A DNA stretch of 61,035 nucleotides, taken from positions 1 through 61,035 of the forward strand of contig JBEGIR010000041.1 of NCBI GenBank assembly GCA_040224245.1. Direction: 5' to 3'. The translations under genes were made by a program, and so were the position numbers. Of this stretch, positions 46,967 through 56,093 are shown piece after piece (the first letter of the stretch is position 1; each line of letters starts with the position of its first letter). This stretch comes from Puniceicoccaceae bacterium (lineage in GTDB: Bacteria > Verrucomicrobiota > Verrucomicrobiia > Opitutales > JAFGAQ01). The notes below the pieces were generated by a model. The model saw nothing but the letters and a program-made list of their open reading frames with translations, was not told where the DNA came from and searched no databases.

Positions 46967-47956
46967 CTAGAGGTCGAATCCGACCGTCTGCTTCAACTCT
47001 TCAGGCAGGCTTTGCAATCGCGGACCGCGGACTTCCACAACCTTGCTGGCCAGTGCGTTTCCCCAACGTGCGGCCATTTCCGGCTGTGCCCCGCGGGCAA
47101 GCGCATAAAGCACCCCTCCGGCAAAGGCATCCCCCGCTCCGACGGTGTCGATTGCCACTGCAGGATAGCCGGCAACCGTTGTCACTGCACCTGCATGGGC
47201 AATCCAGGCTCCATGCGCACCATCCGTGACAAATGCCATGGGCACCTGTTCCCCAATGGAACGCACCGCATCGGACAGATTGCTCGCACCCGTAAATTGC
47301 AGGGCTTCGTCACGATTACAGAATACGATGTCACAGTGTGGCAGCACCTCTGATCGAAACGAATCCGCAAAGGCCTGCACCAGAAAGGAATCGGAAAAGG
47401 TGAAACTCACGCGCGTGCCGACTTTGCGCGCCAGCTGCATGGTGCGGAGCGCCGCTGCCCGCGTGCTGGGACCCGACCAGAGATAGCCCTCAATGTAGCA
47501 GAGCTTGCACTGGGCAATCTGAGATTCGACCACATCCGGAGCGTCCAGTGCGATGGAAATCCCGAGGTGAGTGCACATTGTGCGCTCGGCGTCTGGAGTG
47601 GTCAGAATAATGCTCGTGCCCGTCGGATCGATACCGGGGTCCCCTGGTGCGACGTCATATGTCACTCCTCCGTCGCGCAAATCATGCCTGAAAAATTGAC
47701 CCTCGGCATCCTGCGCCACCTTGCCCGCAAAGATGCCGTTTCCACCGCTCTGAGTGATGGCAATCATCGAATTTGCGGCTGACCCTCCGCTCTTTCGCTC
47801 AAGCGGCTGACCCTGAAGCAGTTTGAGGATTTCCGTGCGTTTTGCCGTGTCTACGAGATTCATGGAACCCTTGGCAAAGCCTAGCTTTTCCACAAATGCA
47901 TCGTCCACCGACGCCAGTATATCGACCAGTGCATTGCCGAGTGCATACACATCCAT
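46967..47956 (-). CDS. PfkB-family kinase, adenosine kinase-like
   Basis: A 329-residue ribokinase-fold kinase. The N-terminal block YALGNALVDILASVDDAFVEKLGFAKGSMNLVD and GGSAANSMIAITQSGGNGIFAGKVAQDAEGQFF match bacterial adenosine-kinase-like sugar kinases. The C-terminal PfkB signature is VAIDTVGAGDAFAGGVLYALARG, with the catalytic Asp in GAGDAF. It phosphorylates adenosine, another nucleoside or a sugar with ATP. It sits between the heme A and DUF420 genes and the structural oxidase genes, with no obvious connection to respiration. Start MDVYALGN at 47956 preferred. Confidence 0.87.
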   Translation of the reverse strand: MDVYALGNALVDILASVDDAFVEKLGFAKGSMNLVDTAKRTEILKLLQGQPLERKSGGSAANSMIAITQSGGNGIFAGKVAQDAEGQFFRHDLRDGGVTYDVAPGDPGIDPTGTSIILTTPDAERTMCTHLGISIALDAPDVVESQIAQCKLCYIEGYLWSGPSTRAAALRTMQLARKVGTRVSFTFSDSFLVQAFADSFRSEVLPHCDIVFCNRDEALQFTGASNLSDAVRSIGEQVPMAFVTDGAHGAWIAHAGAVTTVAGYPAVAIDTVGAGDAFAGGVLYALARGAQPEMAARWGNALASKVVEVRGPRLQSLPEELKQTVGFDL

Positions 47957-48142
47957 GCTTCGTTGTTCCCAATTCATCAGTGGCCTCTATTCCACAATGC
48001 ATCCCGTGTTGCAAACGCAAAAACTCCAAAATCGATGCTCTCAATCCCAACCCTGACCTCTCGGGCAAACGCAAGCCCTTGAATTCAGATCCGTTTCTGC
48101 TCACAACAGACACACCAGCATCAGATTCGCATCGCTTTCATC

Positions 48143-48571
48143 TCATCCGGCACTGCCAAACCACTGATACAGAAAAAAATAAACCAATACTCCCGTGACG
48201 GATACGTACAGCCAGATCGGGTAGGTAATCCGTGCCCAGAAGCGATGCTTCTCAAACTGGCCTCGCAGGGCGAGCAAAATGGTGCGAATCGCCAAAAACG
48301 GAACCATCATCGCCAGCACCACATGCGTTGCGAGCATGCAATAGTAGACGGTACGCCAGTACCCCAGTCCCTCAAACGGAGTGTGTATTCCCTGTTGTCG
48401 GATGCGATGCGTGACGTAGCTGATGAGGAAGAGCACCGACACCCCAAAGGCACCTGACATGAGATTGCGGTGTACTGTCGTTGCACCTCTGGAAATTGCC
48501 ACCAGTCCCGCCAGAATCAAAACCGTGGCAGTGGCATTGAGCAGGGCATTGAGTTCGGGCAAGGCAATCAT
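48143..48571 (-). CDS. DUF420 membrane protein of oxidase locus
   Basis: A 142-residue protein with about four membrane helices (ALLNATATVLILAGLVAI, LMSGAFGVSVLFLISYV, VYYCMLATHVVLAMMVPFLAI, YPIWLYVSVTGVLVYFFLYQWF) and the HRNLM and THVVLA features of DUF420. Such proteins are common beside ctaA, ctaB and ctaG genes and are thought to help oxidase assembly; the exact role is not established. The start at 48571 forms an ATGA overlap with the ctaB stop. The histidines in two helices could bind haem or copper, but that is only inference. Confidence 0.87.
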   Translation of the reverse strand: MIALPELNALLNATATVLILAGLVAISRGATTVHRNLMSGAFGVSVLFLISYVTHRIRQQGIHTPFEGLGYWRTVYYCMLATHVVLAMMVPFLAIRTILLALRGQFEKHRFWARITYPIWLYVSVTGVLVYFFLYQWFGSAG

Positions 48572-49443
48572 AGGAAATTCACATCTATCACCAGCAGCCC
48601 AAAGGCAATGGGAAGGTAAATCAAGGTAAAGAAAAAAAGTCGCTTTGCCCAGAGCGAGCGCTCCGTTCGCAGCAGAAACTGCAGGCACAGCCATAACATC
48701 CAGAAACCCAGAAGCAGCGATGCTGCACCAAAAACCCAAGTCGCCACGTCAAACCATACAAATCCCAGTGCACTGAAAATCAGCAACACGGTAAACACGG
48801 TCGACTGCACGGCAGCAGACCGACCCGTGCCATCCACAACTGAAATCATGGGGAGCGATGCTTTGGCATAGTCTTCACGGTAGGTCCAGGCGATGGCCAT
48901 GAAATGCGGGATCTGCCATGCAACCATCAGCCCGAAAAGCAACCACGCCGCTACTGCAAGCGTTCCTTCAGAAGCTGCCCAGCCGATCATTGGCGGCAGT
49001 GCACCGGGGATGGTGCCGATCGCCGTGCACCATGGGGTAATGGATTTGGATGGCGTATAAACGGCAAGGTAACTCACCAGCGTTGCAAGCGTCAGGGTCA
49101 TGGCCAGGGTATTTGTGAGCCACTGCAGAATCAACAAACCCACCACACCGATTCCCAGTCCGAAGAGCAATGCGGTTCCGGCTCCGATCTCTCCGGATGG
49201 GATGGGTCGGTGACAGGTTCTTTCCATCAGCGCATCGCGCTTGTGTTCCATCCATTGATTGAGTGCTGCGGCGGAACCCGCAGCGAGACTCATGCCCAGT
49301 GCAAGGCCGATGCAGGTCTTCCACTCAAATCCGGATGGAGCAACCGCATACCCCACCATGCCTGTGATGACCGAAAGCGCACTCAGACGGGGTTTGGTCA
49401 GCGCATTGAAGGCACGTGCCTTGGCCATCCATTCAACTGACAT
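48568..49443 (-). CDS. ctaB: Protoheme IX farnesyltransferase (heme O synthase)
   Basis: A 291-residue UbiA-family prenyltransferase that converts protoheme to heme O. The first prenyl-binding motif is NQWMEHKRDALMERTCHRPIPSGEI, and the second is YREDYAKASLPMISVVDG. About nine helices fit an inner-membrane enzyme. It overlaps the end of ctaA by 11 bases and the start of the DUF420 gene by 4, so the three are translationally coupled. Together with ctaA it supplies heme A to the caa3 oxidase encoded downstream. Confidence 0.94.
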   Translation of the reverse strand: MSVEWMAKARAFNALTKPRLSALSVITGMVGYAVAPSGFEWKTCIGLALGMSLAAGSAAALNQWMEHKRDALMERTCHRPIPSGEIGAGTALLFGLGIGVVGLLILQWLTNTLAMTLTLATLVSYLAVYTPSKSITPWCTAIGTIPGALPPMIGWAASEGTLAVAAWLLFGLMVAWQIPHFMAIAWTYREDYAKASLPMISVVDGTGRSAAVQSTVFTVLLIFSALGFVWFDVATWVFGAASLLLGFWMLWLCLQFLLRTERSLWAKRLFFFTLIYLPIAFGLLVIDVNFL

Positions 49444-50437
49444 GCGCCACTCCTTTTTCTGAAACCTTGCGATGCACCCCTAGACTCAACCCCCAGGTGA
49501 CAGCAAGGATTCCCGCCCCCACAAGGGTATGCAGTGTCGCCGCATAGGGATTGCGCAGCGTCCAAACCACCAGTGCACCCAGGAAGATCTGAAGTGCCAG
49601 CAGCAGGGTACCCACCATCAGCCAAAACCGTCGGCAGTGTTGTTTTGCGCAGCTTTTCCAAGCGAGTCCAAAAAAGCGAAGCAGTGCGATGCAGACAACC
49701 ATTGCCCACGCCCGGTGAAAAAAATGTACCGCACTCTGTAGGTGCCACACAGACGGAACCAGGCTCGACAAGCCCATCCACGTATCCGTGAGCAGAGGAA
49801 AGTTGTCGCCAAACACTCCCGTCGCTTTGAAGTGTCGCAAAAATGCACCCAACAACAACTGCACGCCCAGCGCACCCAGCGCAAAGGTTGACCACCGCCG
49901 AAGCGGGTCTTGCAGAACGCCTGACGGATGACTTGATCCTTCAATCCAGGTTTTGGAAAGCCATACCACCAGTGTCACCATGGTGCAGAGTGTTACCTGC
50001 GCACCCACCGCATGCAGAATGAGAAAAACCTGTGCAATCGCATTGCCATCTGTCTCCAGATTCTGCTGATCCAACAGCACACGTAATCCACCGATCAGGC
50101 CCTGAAGCACAATGATGCCAACCAGCAGTGCCGCAATTCGACGAACGGGGCGTCGGGATTCAAACAGCATGCACAACACCCACAATGCGATACTGAGCAA
50201 CCCCATCTTCATGCCAAGCAAGCGGTGGGAATGCTCGGCGAGTTGGTCCGCCGACTGGGTCCAGCCTTCGGGGTTGAGCGATCCGTTGGAGAGCGGCCAG
50301 TCGAGAAAGGCCATGCCCGCTTCAATACTGGTCGTGAACCCGCCCGCATAGAGCAGCAGGGTCATCCAACAAAGCGCAAACAGAGAAAACCAGAAGAGCA
50401 GTGGCTTGTAGGTGGAATTTCGTGACAATCGCATCAC
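49433..50437 (-). CDS. ctaA: Heme A synthase (CtaA/COX15 type)
   Basis: A 334-residue protein with eight helices that oxidises heme O to heme A. Typical blocks are AGGFTTSIEAGMAFLDWPLSNGS, with LAEHSHRLLGMKMG (His ligands), and LQSAVHFFHRAWAMVVCIALLRF. Cys residues in an extracellular loop, as in Bacillus CtaA, are not obvious. It begins the assembly operon that continues with ctaB, DUF420 and the PfkB kinase. The 211-base divergent spacer to the Sco gene should hold both promoters. Confidence 0.9.
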   Translation of the reverse strand: MMRLSRNSTYKPLLFWFSLFALCWMTLLLYAGGFTTSIEAGMAFLDWPLSNGSLNPEGWTQSADQLAEHSHRLLGMKMGLLSIALWVLCMLFESRRPVRRIAALLVGIIVLQGLIGGLRVLLDQQNLETDGNAIAQVFLILHAVGAQVTLCTMVTLVVWLSKTWIEGSSHPSGVLQDPLRRWSTFALGALGVQLLLGAFLRHFKATGVFGDNFPLLTDTWMGLSSLVPSVWHLQSAVHFFHRAWAMVVCIALLRFFGLAWKSCAKQHCRRFWLMVGTLLLALQIFLGALVVWTLRNPYAATLHTLVGAGILAVTWGLSLGVHRKVSEKGVAHVS

Positions 50438-50648
50438 GTCGCAGGCAATATCATGGGTTCAATTCGAGAAGAAACGGGAGACATCCAAACGCAGCGTCCC
50501 GAACACTACGGTGCTGCCAAAGGTTCTCCACGCGGGGATACCGCAAGCATCTAGTTCCAACTCGTTCTGAAAATCAACCCTGCATCCGAGGAAAAGCAGT
50601 ATTTATGATTTTCCCTGTTGCCGACTTGCGTTATGGTAAAGGATCGTA

Positions 50649-51722
50649 ATGCAATTCACCATGAAACTCGTCAAATTCCTGTTTCCCATCGCACTTGCAC
50701 TGAGCACAGTCACGTCCGCTCTTGCACAGATCGAGTTCATCGAAGCAACGGTTCAGTCCGTGGACCAGGAAGCGCGCACCTTCACGATCGATGTGATCGA
50801 GCGAAAGGAGGGAGGGAGGATTGAAGGCCCTCTTGTCGCCCGGGTATCCCCTGGGGATATGGAATTGCAATATCAGGGACGGCGCGTTCGTGGGGAATTG
50901 GGTCAAAGCGATGGTCGCTACCTGCTCGAATTCATCTGGCCCGTCGAACCCGAGCAGCAGCGCATCATGGATGCAGTCAATTTGCAGCTGCAGAAAGATA
51001 CCGCAACCCGTCAGCGACGCCAGTTTCGCAAGGAGGGTGACTACGGCATCAATTTTTCCATGTTCAATGAGCAGGGCGATATTATCCAGTGGAAACAGTT
51101 CCTGGGGCAGTGGGTCGTGCTCAACTTCATTTTCACGCGCTGCAGCGTTCAGGAGATGTGCCCGGCACAGACCGCACGCATGATTGACCTGCAACGCAGG
51201 GCCGCAGGTGAGGGCATTGAAGACTTGCAACTCGTCAGCGTCACCTTCGACCCGGAATATGACACACCCGGCATCCTCTACGACTATGGAGTTACGCGCG
51301 GAGCCGACCTCAACAACTTCAGCTTTCTCACGGGTCCGCAATCTGTGATGCTCAACGTGCTGAAGCAATACGGCGTGATCGCATTTGAAAGTGAAAACAT
51401 CATCGATCACACCGTCACCACCCTGTTGTTTGACCCTACTGGCAAGATCGTGCTGCGCAAGGATGGCACGCGCTGGACCGTGGATCAGTTCATCGATCAC
51501 ATCCACAAGGCAAAGCTGGGCAGAGCGGCACAACCCTCGCCTGATGCAGCGCAACCCACTTCGCCGCCGGAGGTCGTGCTCGATGCGGCCCAGCAACAAC
51601 CCGTATCGGACCCGGAGATGTCGATGGTTCCAGTTCTGCTTTCGGCACTGGTTGCCTTGCTTGCAATCGCAGCAGGGGTGATACTGTATTCCCGGAGATC
51701 CGAGTCAAAACATGCAGACTGA
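50649..51722 (+). CDS. Sco1/SenC-family copper chaperone with extra N-terminal domain
   Basis: A 357-residue exported thioredoxin-fold protein. After a signal peptide (LFPIALALSTVTSALA) comes a small beta domain of about 70 residues (IEFIEATVQSVDQEARTFTIDVIE) that recalls a CusF-like copper-binding fold, then the Sco domain (GQWVVLNFIFTRCSVQEMCPAQTARM, LVSVTFDPEYDTP, DHTVTTLLFDPTGKIVL). The copper cysteines are spaced C-x5-C rather than C-x3-C; the His ligand is in DHTVTT. A proline- and alanine-rich linker and a C-terminal helix (VPVLLSALVALLAIAAGVILY) anchor it. It should deliver copper to the CuA centre of the adjacent oxidase. Confidence 0.85.
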   Translation: MQFTMKLVKFLFPIALALSTVTSALAQIEFIEATVQSVDQEARTFTIDVIERKEGGRIEGPLVARVSPGDMELQYQGRRVRGELGQSDGRYLLEFIWPVEPEQQRIMDAVNLQLQKDTATRQRRQFRKEGDYGINFSMFNEQGDIIQWKQFLGQWVVLNFIFTRCSVQEMCPAQTARMIDLQRRAAGEGIEDLQLVSVTFDPEYDTPGILYDYGVTRGADLNNFSFLTGPQSVMLNVLKQYGVIAFESENIIDHTVTTLLFDPTGKIVLRKDGTRWTVDQFIDHIHKAKLGRAAQPSPDAAQPTSPPEVVLDAAQQQPVSDPEMSMVPVLLSALVALLAIAAGVILYSRRSESKHAD

Positions 51723-52647
51723 AGCGACGCTTCTGCCGTTATCACTTTCCATGAGTTCAACATCCATTTCCAGGCAAACCCGCATCCAGATCGCACTCCT
51801 TACTCTGTTATTTGTTGGGGTCTACTTTGGCATTCGCAGCATGCCCAACACGCAGTGCGCCATTTTGCACTACGAGGTAACCGAAGAAACCGCAAACGGC
51901 GTTGAAATGTGTGCCGATGGACCCGGTGGCATGATGGATCTCGAACGAGTCAAGTTCCCCGGTCGTTTGCTCGTCCACTCTGCAAATACCGCAAGGGTTG
52001 GACAACTCTACCATGGGGATATCTCCATCACGGGACCCAAAGGCAACGATCTGCTGCCGCACGAACTTGCCATCACGCATGCCGAAAAGCTGCACTTGCT
52101 CGTCGTGCATGAATCTCACTCGGACTTCCATCACCTGCATCCCGTCCCGGTCGATAACACCGGTCGCTGGCAGTTTTCCTTCACTCCACAACGCAGCGGA
52201 ACATACGACCTCTACGTTGAGGGAGTGCCACTGCGCACCCGCAAGCAGTTGATCGTGCACTCCACTCTAACTGTTGAGGGCAGTGCGTCCGCCCGTCCGG
52301 ACAACTCGGATCTTTCACCATCGCTGGATCTGCAATGGGATTTTGGCGACAAACCCGTGCGTCGCGGAAGCTGGGTTCATTTTTCGCTCACCCTAAGGGA
52401 TAAGTCCGGACAACCCGTTGAACTGGAGCGCTTCATGGACTCTTATAGCCACGTTGTTGCACTGCGGGAAGGCACCACGGGATTTGCCCACATGCATCCG
52501 AACTCGGACGCCTCACCGGACAACCCGATGCAACCGTCGTTTGACTTCACCTTCTACAGTGGCGAAAGCGGCCGCTATCGTTTCTGGGCACAATTCCAGA
52601 TTGACGGTCAATCCCTTTTTATCCCGCACGATGTGGAAGTTCTGTAA
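51712..52647 (+). CDS. Membrane-anchored protein with two histidine-rich beta domains (YtkA-like)
   Basis: A 311-residue protein with an N-terminal anchor helix (IQIALLTLLFVGVYFGI) and two similar exported domains. The first contains LHLLVVHESHSDFHHLHPVPVDNTGRWQFSFTPQRSGTYDLYVEG; the second has YSHVVALREGTTGFAHMHP and SGESGRYRFWAQFQIDG. The His-x-x-His-Pro pattern and the sandwich layout resemble YtkA/FixH-like proteins linked to metal handling. It overlaps the Sco stop by 11 bases, or starts at the ATG at 51751. The context suggests a periplasmic copper-binding or oxidase-assembly role. The function is not established. Confidence 0.75.
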   Translation: MQTEATLLPLSLSMSSTSISRQTRIQIALLTLLFVGVYFGIRSMPNTQCAILHYEVTEETANGVEMCADGPGGMMDLERVKFPGRLLVHSANTARVGQLYHGDISITGPKGNDLLPHELAITHAEKLHLLVVHESHSDFHHLHPVPVDNTGRWQFSFTPQRSGTYDLYVEGVPLRTRKQLIVHSTLTVEGSASARPDNSDLSPSLDLQWDFGDKPVRRGSWVHFSLTLRDKSGQPVELERFMDSYSHVVALREGTTGFAHMHPNSDASPDNPMQPSFDFTFYSGESGRYRFWAQFQIDGQSLFIPHDVEVL

Positions 52648-53110
52648 TCCCCTGCTGGCAGCCCTGTTCGCACTTTTGCTGGGAGCATGTCAGGATGCCG
52701 GACCGCAAATCAGCGGAACGGCGCCGAGCGCTGTCAGAGACTTTGCAATCGAGTTTGCTTCCTTGCATGGAAACCGTGTTCCTCCCATCGAATCCACCTT
52801 CAAGTTTTTCCACTGGGAAGCGGTGCTACCCAAAACTCGAGAAGCCATTTTGCGCAGTCTGGCCTATGATCTCGAGACTCCAGTAAAGCACATGCACATC
52901 GAACCCTGGGATCCCCAAAACGCACTCCAGTTCTTCGGATCGCAATACACTTCCAATCTCGAACCACGGTGGGTGATCCACCTGCACTACGATTCCGATC
53001 CGCTGCACATGCTCAGTCTGCCAGTCGGCCAAACCGCTTCTGGTGAAATTCGCATTGCCAACCCCATCCCGATTCAGTCAAACCCTGCACTCGATCATGT
53101 CAGCCGATAA
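52631..53110 (+). CDS. Lipoprotein of unknown function in oxidase accessory module
   Basis: A 159-residue predicted lipoprotein (signal LAALFALLLGAC with lipobox Cys). The mature part includes HMHIEPWDPQNALQFFGSQYTSN and HLHYDSDPLHMLSLPVGQ, with several His and Met residues that could bind copper. No family is recognised. It overlaps the preceding gene by 17 bases and the following gene by 14, so it is part of the Sco module. A role in oxidase assembly or metal handling is inferred from position. Confidence 0.68.
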   Translation: MWKFCNPLLAALFALLLGACQDAGPQISGTAPSAVRDFAIEFASLHGNRVPPIESTFKFFHWEAVLPKTREAILRSLAYDLETPVKHMHIEPWDPQNALQFFGSQYTSNLEPRWVIHLHYDSDPLHMLSLPVGQTASGEIRIANPIPIQSNPALDHVSR

Positions 53111-53534
53111 TGCCCAACCACCCGAACTGAACTACGCGCGCAGTCTCGCCCGTGCAACGCGCTGGCTCGCTTGGCTTGCAGTGGCCATGATGGCATTCTG
53201 GTGCATGCAGCGGTATCAGGTGCGCGAATCAACTGCCGCCCCCTGGCTGTTCTGGCTCACCCTGCCCTACTGCATCCTGATCGCTGCTTGGATGCTGTTT
53301 CCATGGGTCAGGGTGCGCGCATCCCGGGTGTGGCGAATCGGTATGATCGGGATCTGCATTCTCTCCTTCTTTTTTGTGTTCCTGCTCATCGGCAACGTAA
53401 TGGTCGATGCCATGGCCGCTGCGGAAGTCGGCGAAAAGCTTGGGGTGCCCGGGTTCGAGGGAACCCTCATGTTTCTTTCTCTTTCCCAAATCCCCGCCAT
53501 GCTCTTCGAACGCCATCCCGAAATGATGGTCTGA
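53097..53534 (+). CDS. Small integral membrane protein in oxidase accessory module
   Basis: A 145-residue protein with about three helices (ATRWLAWLAVAMMAFWCM, APWLFWLTLPYCILIAAWMLFPW, IGMIGICILSFFFVFLLIGNVMVDAM). The ATG at 53097 is favoured because it overlaps the lipoprotein stop by only 14 bases and gives an N-terminus MSADNAQPPELNY. No family is recognised. It ends the Sco-YtkA-like-lipoprotein operon. A role in caa3 assembly is only inferred from its position. Confidence 0.65.
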   Translation: MSADNAQPPELNYARSLARATRWLAWLAVAMMAFWCMQRYQVRESTAAPWLFWLTLPYCILIAAWMLFPWVRVRASRVWRIGMIGICILSFFFVFLLIGNVMVDAMAAAEVGEKLGVPGFEGTLMFLSLSQIPAMLFERHPEMMV

Positions 53535-53597
53535 CATCGCGCAATCCACTTGAGATCTCTCCAGTCGAGTTCCCAGAGCACGAAAATCTCCAAACAC

Positions 53598-55853
53598 TCA
53601 ATCGGTCAGCAAAAGCGTCGCCAATGCGTTCTCAGACATTACCCGATAGGCATGATCAGGGCGAATCCAAAGCCCAACGGATTCTTCGCTTTCCTGCAAT
53701 CCATCCTGCACAGGTTCCAGCCACACGTGAAGCACGGAATAACCCGACTCAAAACGCAAGACCCAGTTGTCGCCACGCTGCTCCAGATTGCAGCCGAAAT
53801 CGGTGTGCACCGTTGCCGAACCCACCCAGTCCAGGATCACCTCCAGCGACTGGGAGACATCCCCGTGGCGTGTCAATGCAAACGCTGGCTGCGGCGAATC
53901 GAGTTCAGATAGCGTATCCACCAGTGCCGTCACTTTCAGGACGGGATGCGGCAATTCGTGCGGTCGAAGCAGCACGGCACCTCCAAGACGACTACTCAGT
54001 GCCAAAGCCTGTGGGGCATCACCCTCCACCTCAAGAATCGTTGCAGGCAGCACATGAACCGGAGAAAGGGTTCCGTCTGGATCCATGCGCAAAAACGGTG
54101 CCGAACCCTGCGACATGGCAAGATACAGGGCATCCCCAATTTGGCTGATGTTGCCAGAAGGAACAAAACCCTCCAGTGGAATCTCGATCCGACTCCAGCT
54201 CCTTCCATCCACCGAACGAAAAATTGCTCCGCCATTCCAACCCACCACATAACCCTCAGCAAAGCGCTTCAGATTCACAAACCACCAGGTGCTTTCAGCC
54301 TCGGTTAATCCCTCCACCGACGCTGCTTCCCAATTCTGGCCGTCGGTACTGAAATAAAGCCAGGTGCCTGCCCCCACAAAACCATCCTGCATTCGATGGA
54401 TGCGTACGAACTCCAGTCCTTCGGGTGCACGCGCCTCACTCACCCAATGGATACCATTCGCAGATTGAATGGGATTGCCTGCAGTTGAAGTCGAAATCCA
54501 GCGTCCATCCACAAAGCGCAGTGCTTCAATCGAATCAGAATAACCCTCAGTCGTTGAGCCGATCTGATCCCACATGGGCTGTCCGTCAAGCGTCGTCCAG
54601 TGATGACGCCATAAGCGTCCATCTTCGGTTGCAAGTACCCAGTCTCCTCGACCTATTGCAAGCAGTTGTCCTCCTCCCTGCGCGAGCCTGAACGAATCAC
54701 CCCAAAAGGAGTCTGGATCGATAATGGACGACCACTCCTGCACCCCTGCATACCGAAAATCCGTGCGCCACACGACCCCATCCTCGCTGCTCCACAACTG
54801 CGCCCCCGGTCCACCCACCACATAACGACCCGCAAACCACTGGGGAGCGAAACCATCCTGAGACCAGGCTGCGGGCCAGCTGGCATCACTGACACGCTGC
54901 CAATCGCCCCCTCTGGCCTGACAAAAGAGATCTTTGCCATCCGTACATACTCGCGTCATGTCGTCCGCAGCCAGACGGTACTGCAATACAATCAATCCAG
55001 GCCCCATGGGCTGAGGCAATGCCTTACGTCCGGTCGTGCCCCAGTGCGTACCATCGTGGGTGAAAAGCATACGACCCGTACTCGTCACAGCATAGAGTGC
55101 TTCGTCCGTCGGGAAAAGCTGTGAGATACCCTCGTCCCCCGTAACCGCCGCATCGCCGTGAATTCCTAGGGGAAAAAGCGACTGCCACTGCTGACGGTCT
55201 TGGGATCGGTGAAATCCATTTCCTACGGCAAATGTCCAGCCTTTGAAGGACACTGCTTGATATACCCCGTTTCCACTGCCATCACGACTCAGAAATGGAG
55301 CCTGTATTTCGTTCCATTCAACACCATCCTCACTCGTCCAGTAGCGGTCCCAACCCAGCAGATAGAGCGTATCCTCCAACTCCACAATCGCCGTCAGAGT
55401 ATCGACTGTCTCCAACTCGATTGGTACCTCCTGCCAGGTCAACCCGTCCGGGGAGTTGTGCAGACGATGCGATCTTATTTCAAAAAACTTTCCCTTGGCA
55501 TATATAATGCCCCAACCGAAAGACCCTGGGATGCGATCCCTCGCCCATCGCTTCAGATCGGTAGATATGAGGCGCATCCGCTGACCCGTACTCTCTTCCG
55601 CAAACAACACCCACTGTCCGTTCACAACAAAGACGCTCGAGATCCTTCCTCCATCGAGTGGCAGTGGTACCGTTGTCCAGTTCACTCCATCTTCTGAGAC
55701 CATCAGTCCATCGCCCCAGGCAACAAAGCGTCCGTCGAGAGAGTCCACCGAACTCACACTTGGCGTGCAGCCGTCAATCGGAGTTGCAATCCAATCACTG
55801 GCAGAAACCAGTGAACTGAGAAGAAAAAAGAAGCTCAAGGTGAAGGTTTTCAT
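53598..55853 (-). CDS. Secreted protein with BNR/sialidase-like repeats and Calx-beta-like tail
   Basis: A 751-residue exported protein (signal LSFFFLLSSLVSAS). About nine repeats have the pattern S-x-D-G-x-x-W followed by a short strand: MVSEDGVNWTTVPLP, NSPDGLTWQEVPI, TSEDGVEWNEI, SSEDGVVWRTD, STDGQNWEAAS and RSVDGRSWSRIEIPL. These are BNR/Asp-box-like blades and suggest a beta-propeller. The final 130 residues (SLEVILDWVGSATVHTDFGCNLEQ) resemble Calx-beta or adhesion domains. The catalytic residues of sialidase are not recognised, so an enzyme role is doubtful. It may act as an extracellular binding protein. It is alone on its strand. Confidence 0.78.
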   Translation of the reverse strand: MKTFTLSFFFLLSSLVSASDWIATPIDGCTPSVSSVDSLDGRFVAWGDGLMVSEDGVNWTTVPLPLDGGRISSVFVVNGQWVLFAEESTGQRMRLISTDLKRWARDRIPGSFGWGIIYAKGKFFEIRSHRLHNSPDGLTWQEVPIELETVDTLTAIVELEDTLYLLGWDRYWTSEDGVEWNEIQAPFLSRDGSGNGVYQAVSFKGWTFAVGNGFHRSQDRQQWQSLFPLGIHGDAAVTGDEGISQLFPTDEALYAVTSTGRMLFTHDGTHWGTTGRKALPQPMGPGLIVLQYRLAADDMTRVCTDGKDLFCQARGGDWQRVSDASWPAAWSQDGFAPQWFAGRYVVGGPGAQLWSSEDGVVWRTDFRYAGVQEWSSIIDPDSFWGDSFRLAQGGGQLLAIGRGDWVLATEDGRLWRHHWTTLDGQPMWDQIGSTTEGYSDSIEALRFVDGRWISTSTAGNPIQSANGIHWVSEARAPEGLEFVRIHRMQDGFVGAGTWLYFSTDGQNWEAASVEGLTEAESTWWFVNLKRFAEGYVVGWNGGAIFRSVDGRSWSRIEIPLEGFVPSGNISQIGDALYLAMSQGSAPFLRMDPDGTLSPVHVLPATILEVEGDAPQALALSSRLGGAVLLRPHELPHPVLKVTALVDTLSELDSPQPAFALTRHGDVSQSLEVILDWVGSATVHTDFGCNLEQRGDNWVLRFESGYSVLHVWLEPVQDGLQESEESVGLWIRPDHAYRVMSENALATLLLTD

Positions 55854-55877
55854 CAGGCAAACAGATGCAGTGCGAAG

Positions 55878-56093
55878 TTACTGGAGAACTCCACTGTATT
55901 CACCAGCGAATGGAAAAAGAAGATCAAAATCCTGATCCAGCAGCCGTTTCACATCGTTAGGCTCATAGGCAGATTTTTGAGGAATCTGTTGCATCAATTG
56001 AATAGTCTTCTCTGCATGAGAATCCAGCCAAGTTGCCTCAATAGGAATCAAGGAACTGATGATTTCCTCGAAGGTTTGACGGTATCGAATCAT
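55878..56093 (-). CDS. Small open frame, hypothetical
   Basis: A 71-codon ATG frame encoding a helical protein (TFEEIISSLIPIEATWLDSHAEKTIQLMQQIPQ) with no family recognised. Its start overlaps, as ATGA, the stop of the next upstream 73-codon frame on the same strand, so it might be coupled to it or both may be a broken gene. Ribosome-binding signals are weak. The surrounding 440 bases contain no other coding evidence. Confidence 0.35.
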   Translation of the reverse strand: MIRYRQTFEEIISSLIPIEATWLDSHAEKTIQLMQQIPQKSAYEPNDVKRLLDQDFDLLFPFAGEYSGVLQ

